From assembly GCA_947631285.1 (NCBI GenBank), contig CANRKS010000022.1, forward strand, positions 1-11,724: DNA of 11,724 bases, in the 5' to 3' direction. The DNA comes from an uncultured Bacilli bacterium (GTDB lineage Bacteria; Bacillota_I; Bacilli_A; RF39; UBA660). Below, piece by piece: positions 5,981 to 11,724 of this stretch. The notes under the pieces are model-generated. The model worked only from the letters and a program-made list of their open reading frames with translations. It did no database searches and had not been told where the DNA came from. Positions within the stretch are counted from its first letter, which is position 1; every line of letters begins with the position of its first letter. The translations under genes and the position numbers were made by a program.

Positions 5981-8218
5981 CTATTCTTCCTCTTCTTCAG
6001 CTTTTATTAAAACTTCCCGAGGTTTGCTGCCATTTTGAGGACCGACAATTCCTCGTGACTCTAATAAATCAACCATCCTAGCTGCCCGGTTAAAACCAAA
6101 TCTAAATTTTCGTTGAATTAAAGAAGCACTTATTTTTCCGGTTTGAATGGCAAAATCAACAACTTCATCATACATTGGATCATCATAACCATCTTCACCA
6201 TTACCGCTTCCTGATGAAGTATTAGAGCTACTAGCCACCGTAATATCTTCTTTATATTGAGCTTTTAATTGTTTAGTACAATAATTTATTAACTTCTCAA
6301 TTTCTTCATCTGATATAAAACAGCCTTGAATTCTTTCGGGTGTATTTTCACCCATAGGTAAATATAACATATCACCTTTTCCTAATAATTTTTCGGCTCC
6401 TCCCATATCTAAAGCAGTTCTAGAATCAATTTGACTAGCAACTGCAAAACAGATTCGAGAAGGAATATTTGCTTTAACAACTCCTGTAATAACATTAGTT
6501 GATGGTCTTTGAGTAGCAACAATTAAATGAATACCCGCAGCTCTCGCAAGTTGAGTTATACGCATAATGGAGTTTTCAACTTCTTTCGAAGCCACTAACA
6601 TTAAATCAGCAAGTTCATCAATAATTACTACCCAATAAGGCATTTTAGAAAGTGGTGATTCAGGATGTTTTTTGTTCTCTTTCTCAATATAATCATTATA
6701 TTCATTTATTTTTTTAACTTTAACTTCCGCAAATTGGTCATAACGGCGATCCATTTCGGCCACCACATTTTGAAGCATAATTGAGGCTTTTTTCGGATCA
6801 TTTACCACAGGACAATATAAATGAGGCACCCCGTTGTAATTAGTAAGTTCAACTTTTTTCGGATCTACCATTATAAGCTTGACTTCATAAGGCGTATAAT
6901 TCATCAAAATAGAACAAATAATAGAATTAATACAAACTGATTTACCACTTCCAGTAGATCCTGCTACTAAAAGATGGGGCATTTTTGTTAAGTCAGCTAC
7001 TATGGGTTTACCCATTAAGTTCTTTCCTAAAGTAACCATAATATCATATTTATTTTTAACATTTAAATTGGCTTCCAAAATTTCTCTAAAATGTACTGCA
7101 CTAATTGTTTCATTAGGTATTTCTACACCAATGGTGCTTTTTCCTGGAATTGGGGCTTGAATTCTTACATCTTTGGCCGCTAAGGCTAAAGCTATTTCTT
7201 TATTGATAGATAATATGTGACTTACTTTCGTACCTGCTGGAACACATACTTCATATTGGGTAAAGGCAGGCCCTACTCTTATGTCCACTACTTTTCCAAC
7301 AATGTGAAAATCTCTTAAAACTTTTTCGAGTAAATCTTTATTAGCTAAGATTTTGGCATCACTTTCCGTTTTTTTCGGCCCCTTATTTTCTTTTAATATA
7401 CTAATTGGAGGTAATTTATATTTACCATCATTAACAATATTTTCAATCATTAAAGGTTCTATCTCTACTACTTCTTTATTCTCTTCTTTTTTACCTTTAA
7501 TATCTTCTAATCTATTAATTACAACTTTTTCTGAGCTTTTTTTAATTGGTAAAGATTCCTCGACTCTTTCACTAATGCTTGATAGGGTTTCTTCACCATC
7601 TTCTTCATCTTCCCTTCGACTATCAGCTTTATTTCTTTTAACAAAACCATTAATCTTATCTAATACATCACTAAAGGTAACATCAAATAATAATATCAAT
7701 CCTCCTAAAGCCAAAACAACTAAAATAACAATGGTTCCGGTTTTAGCAAAAAGAGTATATAAAGCACAAATAGCTACGGCTCCGATAAGCCCTCCTCCGA
7801 TTGCAATGGAAGTGTTACCAACATCTAAGACTGAAGCGGTCATATCAATGGTATTTCTCCGCTCCATAAATTGATCAAAAGTAGTTTTTAAAATATCGCC
7901 TGGATTTTCTATTTGGTTTAGAAAAGTAAAATGACTTGCAACTAAAATAACTAATAAAACTAAATAAAAGCCAATCAATCGAGAAGAAAAAAATTTAGGC
8001 ATTTTTCTCTTAAAAACCATAAATAAACCTACAAGTAATAGATAAATTACAAAAACAATCCACCATGATCCTAATAAAAACATCCCAAATTCTTTAATAA
8101 GTGTTCCAATATAGCCAAAACCAAAACCAATTATTCCAACTATAGCTAGTATTAGGCCAGTAAGTTCAACACTCATTTCTTTATTTTGCGAATCTTTTGA
8201 TTTTTTTCGTTTTGCCAT
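5981..8218 (-). CDS. ftsK: DNA translocase FtsK/SpoIIIE
   Basis: 745 residues. The N-terminus has four to five membrane segments (about 18-40, 48-69, 80-99, 140-157 and 161-180), then a charged acidic linker (about 190-265). The alpha/beta motor has Walker A AGSTGSGKS (419-427), Walker B VVIIDELADL (530-539, D534/E535) and the conserved ATQRPSTNVITG (568-579). A glycine/serine linker near 665-677 leads to the C-terminal gamma winged-helix (about 683-738) that reads DNA polarity sequences. It pumps chromosomal DNA through the closing septum; in a sporulating cell the same protein could fill the forespore as SpoIIIE. Length is typical for Bacillota. The start is supported by GGTGAT (complement of 8222-8227). 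A TATAAT (complement of 8234-8239) is only 15 bases upstream of the ATG and has no clear -35. Confidence 0.96.
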   Translation of the reverse strand: MAKRKKSKDSQNKEMSVELTGLILAIVGIIGFGFGYIGTLIKEFGMFLLGSWWIVFVIYLLLVGLFMVFKRKMPKFFSSRLIGFYLVLLVILVASHFTFLNQIENPGDILKTTFDQFMERRNTIDMTASVLDVGNTSIAIGGGLIGAVAICALYTLFAKTGTIVILVVLALGGLILLFDVTFSDVLDKINGFVKRNKADSRREDEEDGEETLSSISERVEESLPIKKSSEKVVINRLEDIKGKKEENKEVVEIEPLMIENIVNDGKYKLPPISILKENKGPKKTESDAKILANKDLLEKVLRDFHIVGKVVDIRVGPAFTQYEVCVPAGTKVSHILSINKEIALALAAKDVRIQAPIPGKSTIGVEIPNETISAVHFREILEANLNVKNKYDIMVTLGKNLMGKPIVADLTKMPHLLVAGSTGSGKSVCINSIICSILMNYTPYEVKLIMVDPKKVELTNYNGVPHLYCPVVNDPKKASIMLQNVVAEMDRRYDQFAEVKVKKINEYNDYIEKENKKHPESPLSKMPYWVVIIDELADLMLVASKEVENSIMRITQLARAAGIHLIVATQRPSTNVITGVVKANIPSRICFAVASQIDSRTALDMGGAEKLLGKGDMLYLPMGENTPERIQGCFISDEEIEKLINYCTKQLKAQYKEDITVASSSNTSSGSGNGEDGYDDPMYDEVVDFAIQTGKISASLIQRKFRFGFNRAARMVDLLESRGIVGPQNGSKPREVLIKAEEEEE

Positions 8219-8246
8219 ACTATCACCATTATCATTATAAACTATT

Positions 8247-8275
8247 TTGACAATTAATTCTAGATTTTATATAAT
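8247..8275 (+). promoter_or_regulatory. Perfect consensus sigma-A promoter of trmL
   Basis: TTGACA (8247-8252), a 17-base spacer and TATAAT (8270-8275): an exact match to the housekeeping consensus in both boxes and spacing. The predicted start near 8282 is about 4 bases before the GGGAG ribosome binding site. It overlaps the upstream region of the divergent ftsK gene. Confidence 0.9.
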
Positions 8276-8297
8276 TATTTTTACTGGGAGTGGTTTT

Positions 8298-8810
8298 ATG
8301 CTTAATGTTGTTTTATTTGAACCCGAAATTCCAACGAATACTGGTAATATTATGCGAACTTGTATTGCTACCAATACTCATCTTCATTTAATAAAACCTT
8401 TAGGATTTAGTTTAGATGATAAATATGTTCGACGCAGCGGGGTTAATTATATTGATAAATGTCACTATACCCTTTATGAAAATATTGAAGAATTTTTTCA
8501 AAAAAATAAAGGTGAATATTATTTTTTAACCAGATATGGTCATAAGCCTCATACTTCATTTGATTATAGTGATCAAACAAAAAATATTTATTTTTTCTTT
8601 GGTAAGGAATCAACTGGTATCCCTCCTAAAATTTTAAAACCATATATTGATAGATGTTTAAGGATTCCCATGACTAGTGATGTTAGAGCCTTAAATTTAT
8701 CAAATACCGTAGCTATAGTAATTTATGAAGCTTTAAGACAACAAGGATATCCTCATCTTTTATTTGATGAACCGCATAAATCTAAAAATTTTATTGAAGA
8801 ATCATGCTAA
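8298..8810 (+). CDS. trmL: tRNA (cytidine/uridine-34-2'-O)-methyltransferase TrmL
   Basis: 170 residues, a SPOUT-class methyltransferase of the YibK/TrmL family that puts a 2'-O-methyl group on the wobble base of certain tRNA-Leu species using S-adenosylmethionine. Motifs: PEIPTNTGNIMRT (9-21), FFFGKESTGIP (99-109) and RIPMTSDVRALNLSNTVAIV (122-141), which form the trefoil knot cofactor site. The length matches the single-domain enzymes (about 155-170). The start is ATG 8298, 7 bases after GGGAG (8286-8290). An in-frame TTG at 8247 would add 17 residues, but it is the -35 box of the promoter and cannot be in the message. It has its own promoter and a terminator at 8821-8849. Confidence 0.95.
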   Translation: MLNVVLFEPEIPTNTGNIMRTCIATNTHLHLIKPLGFSLDDKYVRRSGVNYIDKCHYTLYENIEEFFQKNKGEYYFLTRYGHKPHTSFDYSDQTKNIYFFFGKESTGIPPKILKPYIDRCLRIPMTSDVRALNLSNTVAIVIYEALRQQGYPHLLFDEPHKSKNFIEESC

Positions 8811-8820
8811 ATAATTTAAA

Positions 8821-8849
8821 GGAAATATGTTCTAAAACATATTTTTTTT
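8821..8849 (+). terminator. Intrinsic terminator of trmL
   Basis: AAATATGTT (8823-8831) pairs with AACATATTT (8836-8844) in nine perfect pairs around a CTAA loop, with two possible G-U extensions. The 3' arm runs into eight T (8842-8849). It lies 10 bases after the trmL stop. Confidence 0.85.
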
Positions 8850-8851
8850 AG

Positions 8852-8879
8852 AACCTTTTTGAAAATTTCGCATATACTA
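8852..8879 (+). promoter_or_regulatory. Possible sigma-K-like (or sigma-A) promoter of the Ca2+-ATPase
   Basis: CATATACTA (8871-8879) fits the B. subtilis sigma-K -10 pattern CATAnnnTA. AACC (8852-8855) fits the -35 pattern mACm with a 15-base gap. These are short, degenerate patterns in AT-rich DNA. The same bases contain TATACT (8873-8878), a plausible sigma-A -10, although its best -35 (TAGAAC, 18-base spacer) is poor. Which factor is used cannot be decided from sequence. Confidence 0.3.
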
Positions 8880-8926
8880 TTTGGTCTAAAATTTATTCCT
8901 ACCCCATATATTTTACTGGGTGACTT

Positions 8927-11488
8927 ATGATAAATTATAATGGTCTTAGTAATGATGAAGTAATGGAAGCAAGAAAAAAATATGGTACTAATGAGCTCAC
9001 TAAAGTAAAGCAAAAAACTTTTTTAAAAATTCTTTTAGAATCTCTAGGTGATCCCATTATCAAAATTCTTTTAATTGCTCTTGCTGTTAAACTTTTATTT
9101 ATTTTTTCCAAATATGATTGGTACGAAACAATTGGGATAGCAATTGCCGTCATGTTAGCTTCTTTAATCTCAACTATTTCTGAATATGGCAGTGAAGAAG
9201 CTTTTAAAAGATTATCTAATGAAGCTAGTAAAATAAATGTTAAAGTTTATCGAGATAACCTTTTAAAAGAAATTATGATTAATGATATTGTTGTGGGTGA
9301 TATTGTTAAGCTTTCAATGGGAGATTCGATTCCCGCTGATGGTATTTTAATAAATGGTACTATTTCTGTAAATGAATCTTCTTTAACCGGAGAATCAAAA
9401 GATATTAAAAAAAACAATAATGATCGTCTATTTCGCGGAGCAGTTGTAACAAACGGAAGTGGTAAAATGCTGGTTAAAAAAGTTGGCAATAATACTGAAT
9501 ATGGGAAAATATCATTAGAAATTCAAGCAGAATCACCTACTTCGCCTTTAAAAAAAAGATTATATGGTTTAGCTAAAATAATAAGTAAGATTGGCTATAT
9601 TGGGGCTTTTGTTGTTTCATTTTCTTACCTTTTCAATAAAATTGTTATGGAAAATAATTTTGATTTAGATTTAATAATGGCTACTCTTACTACTCCTAAA
9701 ATTATTATAAATCATTTAATCTATGCCCTAACTTTATCAGTAACTATTATAATCGTGGCTGTTCCCGAAGGACTGCCAATGATGATAACTTTAGTTTTAT
9801 CTTCCAATATGAAAAGAATGCTTAAAGATAATGTCTTAGTGAGAAAGCCTATTGGCATTGAAACTAGTGGTAATCTAAACTATCTTTTAACAGATAAAAC
9901 TGGTACTCTTACTAAAGGAATTTTAGAAGTAACATCTTTTATTGCGGGGGATTTAAAAACTTACCATAATAGTAAAGATTTAAAAAAACATTCTGGTTAT
10001 GATGATATCTATAATGCTCTTATTTTAAATAATGAAAGTATTATTAGTAACGGAAATATTATCGGAGGCAATTCTACTGATAAAGCTTTAATTAATTTTT
10101 TACCTCTCAAAAAAGATAATTTAAAAATTACCAAAAAGATTCCTTTTAATAGTGAAAATAAATACAGTGCAATTTATCTCGAAAATAATCTCTACTTAAA
10201 AGGAGCTTATGAAAAACTTTTGCCAAAATGTACTAAGTATTTAACAAATAAAGGGGAAGAAAAAATTATTATCAACCAGCAAAATATTATAAAAGAAATT
10301 GAAAAATATACCAAAAAAGGAATAAGAGTCATAGCCTTGGCAAAAGGAAATAACACTCTTAATGATTTAACCTTTTTAGGTTTTGTTACTTTAAAAGATG
10401 AACTTCGAAAAGAAGCTAAAGAAGGAATTAGTTTAATTCAAACTGCTGGCATTAATGTAATTATGATTACGGGGGACGCTAAAGATACGGCCAGAAACAT
10501 CGCTAAAGATTCCGGAATTATTACTTCTTCTACTGACTTGGTTTTAACTAGTGATGAATTTAATCAAATGGATAATGAAGATATTAAAAAAATTGTCCAT
10601 AGATTAAAAGTTGTTGCCAGAGCCTTACCCCAAGATAAAAGTCGCCTTGTAAGCATTTTAGAAGAAATGAATTATGTAGTAGGAATGACAGGTGATGGCG
10701 TTAATGATGCTCCGGCCTTAAAAAAAGCTAATGTAGGTTTCGCAATGGGAAGCGGAACAGAAGTAGCTAAAGAAGCAAGTGATATTGTAATTTTAGATAA
10801 TAATATTCTCTCAATAAGTAAAGCTATTTTATATGGAAGAACTATTTTTAAAAGCATTCGAAGATTTGTGGTATATCAATTAACGGTAAATTTCACGGCT
10901 TTATTTTTGTCAATCGTTGGTTCTTATATTGGCGTTAGTACTCCCATCACAATAATTCAAATGTTATGGCTTAATATGATTATGGATACTTTTGCCGGAT
11001 TAGCTTTTTCTTACGAGGCTCCTTTAAGATATTATATGGACCATAAACCAAAAAAATTAGATGAACCAATAATCAATAAATATATGTATTCTGAAATTAT
11101 TACTACCGCTATGTATTCTGCCCTTCTCTGTATCCTTTTCTTAAAATTACCTTTATTTAAAGAAATTATTCGAAGTGAAGAAAAATATTTTATGACTTCT
11201 TATTTTGCTTTATTTATTTTTATAGGCATTTTTAATGCTTTTAATTCCCGAACCGAAAGGTTAAACATTCTCTCTAATATAACTAAAAATAAAGTTTTTA
11301 TTGCTATTTTTATCTTTATTATATGTGTTCAAATATATTTAATTTATCACGGTGGTGAATTATTTAGAACTTTTGGAATGACACCATTTGAATTAATATT
11401 TGTTATTCTTTTAGCCTTTACAGTAGTTCCTGTTGAATTTTTAAGGAAAGTTATTTTAAAGAAAAAAGGTATAAAAATAGAAGTATAG
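8927..11488 (+). CDS. P2-type calcium-transporting ATPase
   Basis: 853 residues, a P-type ATPase with all core motifs: TGES (154-157, actuator), DKTGTLT with phosphorylated D323, KGAYEKLL in the nucleotide domain, MITGD and TGDGVNDAPAL (from 588). Around ten membrane helices are expected: two pairs before D323 and six at the C-terminus. M4 has VPEGLP (279-284) with E281 as a Ca2+ ligand. M6 has N683 and D687 in LWLNMIMDT. M5 has N655 but A658 where SERCA has its second-site Glu, as in plasma-membrane (P2B) pumps, so one Ca2+ per cycle is likely. It would export Ca2+ from the cytosol. The start is supported by a modest GGGTGA at 8918-8923; the N-terminus (GLSNDEVMEARKKYG) aligns with the usual start of the family. 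No calmodulin-like tail is seen. It is transcribed after the trmL terminator and ends at its own hairpin. Confidence 0.95.
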   Translation: MINYNGLSNDEVMEARKKYGTNELTKVKQKTFLKILLESLGDPIIKILLIALAVKLLFIFSKYDWYETIGIAIAVMLASLISTISEYGSEEAFKRLSNEASKINVKVYRDNLLKEIMINDIVVGDIVKLSMGDSIPADGILINGTISVNESSLTGESKDIKKNNNDRLFRGAVVTNGSGKMLVKKVGNNTEYGKISLEIQAESPTSPLKKRLYGLAKIISKIGYIGAFVVSFSYLFNKIVMENNFDLDLIMATLTTPKIIINHLIYALTLSVTIIIVAVPEGLPMMITLVLSSNMKRMLKDNVLVRKPIGIETSGNLNYLLTDKTGTLTKGILEVTSFIAGDLKTYHNSKDLKKHSGYDDIYNALILNNESIISNGNIIGGNSTDKALINFLPLKKDNLKITKKIPFNSENKYSAIYLENNLYLKGAYEKLLPKCTKYLTNKGEEKIIINQQNIIKEIEKYTKKGIRVIALAKGNNTLNDLTFLGFVTLKDELRKEAKEGISLIQTAGINVIMITGDAKDTARNIAKDSGIITSSTDLVLTSDEFNQMDNEDIKKIVHRLKVVARALPQDKSRLVSILEEMNYVVGMTGDGVNDAPALKKANVGFAMGSGTEVAKEASDIVILDNNILSISKAILYGRTIFKSIRRFVVYQLTVNFTALFLSIVGSYIGVSTPITIIQMLWLNMIMDTFAGLAFSYEAPLRYYMDHKPKKLDEPIINKYMYSEIITTAMYSALLCILFLKLPLFKEIIRSEEKYFMTSYFALFIFIGIFNAFNSRTERLNILSNITKNKVFIAIFIFIICVQIYLIYHGGELFRTFGMTPFELIFVILLAFTVVPVEFLRKVILKKKGIKIEV

Positions 11489-11509
11489 TCAAAACTATAC
11501 TCCTTTTTT
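11482..11509. terminator. Terminator of the Ca2+-ATPase gene, possibly bidirectional
   Basis: AGTATAG (11482-11488) pairs with CTATACT (11495-11501) in seven perfect pairs with a six-base loop, followed by CC and six T. The stop codon is inside the 5' arm. On the minus strand the stem is followed by TTCTATTTTT, so it may also end the convergent gene at 11508-11724. Confidence 0.75.
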
Positions 11510-11724
11510 ATGAATGAATTACAAACGGATTCTCAGTATTGCCTTCACCAGTTAATGTTATATTTGGTGATACATAGAAGACTGGACGAACAGCATACGT
11601 ACCAGACAAAACGTTCCGACTAAAGCTGCCATTTTTATCCACGCGCCAGGCATAGTAAGCGCTGTCGAGGTAACCGTCGTAACCATACCTACTTAAGGTC
11701 CAGTCAGAAAGGGCATCTCCATCT
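11508..11724 (-). CDS. C-terminal part of a probable surface protein (5' end outside window)
   Basis: An open minus-strand frame enters from the right edge and stops at TAA (complement of 11508-11510), leaving about 72 residues. Readable parts are LSDWTLSRYGYDGY, SAYYAWRVDKNGSFSRN, AVRPVFYVSP and LTGEGNTENPFVI, ending IHS. The pattern W-(S/T)...YAWxVxxNG...xVRPVFY...G.GT.xNP(F/Y)VI recalls C-terminal modules of predicted secreted or pilin-like proteins of gut Bacillota and the C-type-lectin/FISUMP-like folds; I cannot name the family. GC is about 45% in this stretch against about 30% in the neighbours, with CGC, CGG, GTG, GAC and GTC codons that are scarce elsewhere. This suggests recent transfer or a differently evolving paralogous family. 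It converges on the Ca2+-ATPase gene. Confidence 0.7.
   Translation of the reverse strand, partial: DGDALSDWTLSRYGYDGYLDSAYYAWRVDKNGSFSRNVLSGTYAVRPVFYVSPNITLTGEGNTENPFVIHS

Noticed and set aside
7353..7874. An open frame of 173 codons on the plus strand opposite ftsK.
   Set aside because: It is low-complexity Ser/Leu/Thr sequence that mirrors the acidic linker and membrane part of ftsK, with no ribosome binding site.
8247..8297. A TTG start at 8247 that would lengthen TrmL by 17 residues.
   Set aside because: The TTG is the -35 box of the promoter that makes the message, and the family starts at the MLNVVLFEPE sequence encoded from 8298.
8816..9013. A 65-codon minus-strand frame covering the gap before the Ca2+-ATPase.
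   Set aside because: It runs through the trmL terminator and the start of the ATPase, is Ile/Phe/Lys-rich and has no family motif.
11508..11724. Calling the right-edge gene a diversity-generating retroelement target.
   Set aside because: No template repeat or reverse transcriptase is in the window; the resemblance to a C-type-lectin tail alone is not enough.
1..11724. CRISPR array, insertion sequence or toxin-antitoxin pair.
   Set aside because: No regularly spaced repeats, terminal inverted repeats, transposase motifs or small paired genes were seen on either strand.

Overview
The window is AT-rich (roughly 30% GC by eye) and reads as chromosome from a low-GC Gram-positive bacterium (Bacillota/Bacilli, possibly one of the compact-genome gut lineages near the Mollicutes). 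The evidence is densely packed genes, Bacillus-type tRNAs with encoded CCA, strong AGGAGG-like ribosome binding sites, consensus sigma-A promoters, A/T-run hairpin terminators and the spore-coat genes cotJB and cotJC. UGA is not read as Trp: all genes stay open under the standard code and use TGG. None of the eleven visible stop codons is TGA. The lineage assignment is inference.

Layout. Positions 1-250 hold a minus-strand tRNA cluster, Val(TAC)-Thr(TGT)-Tyr(GTA), with Tyr cut by the window edge and a promoter at 290-318. A Nudix hydrolase (347-772, minus) diverges from a compact UvrD-like helicase (891-2336, plus). The helicase abuts, tail to tail with no spacer, a minus-strand pair: a DUF368 (PopT-type) polyprenyl-phosphate translocase (3217-4113) followed by an MBL-fold hydrolase (2337-3209). 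Diverging from that pair is a membrane-anchored, cysteine-free thioredoxin-like protein (4292-4873). Next come a CotJA/CotJB-like coat protein (4935-5405) and the manganese-catalase-like CotJC (5398-5955). A bidirectional terminator separates these from the minus-strand DNA translocase FtsK/SpoIIIE (5981-8218). Divergent from ftsK, behind a perfect TTGACA-17-TATAAT promoter, is trmL (8298-8810), then a P2-type Ca2+-ATPase (8927-11488). The window ends inside the 3' part of a minus-strand gene of clearly different composition (11508-11724), probably surface-protein-like.

How the genes fit together. Most are housekeeping: tRNAs, tRNA wobble methylation, chromosome segregation, lipid-carrier recycling and nucleotide clean-up. 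The sporulation thread is the most informative: cotJB-cotJC sits behind a sequence that fits a sigma-E promoter (4883-4912), FtsK/SpoIIIE would pump DNA into the forespore if the organism sporulates, and the Ca2+-ATPase has a sigma-K-like -10 upstream. I found no CRISPR array, insertion sequence, phage module or clearly new defence system. The best leads are the nested promoter/terminator before cotJB, the CotJA-CotJB fusion, a UvrD helicase that appears to lack its 2B subdomain, and the compositionally foreign gene at the right edge. The longest noncoding stretch is about 178 bases (4114-4291).
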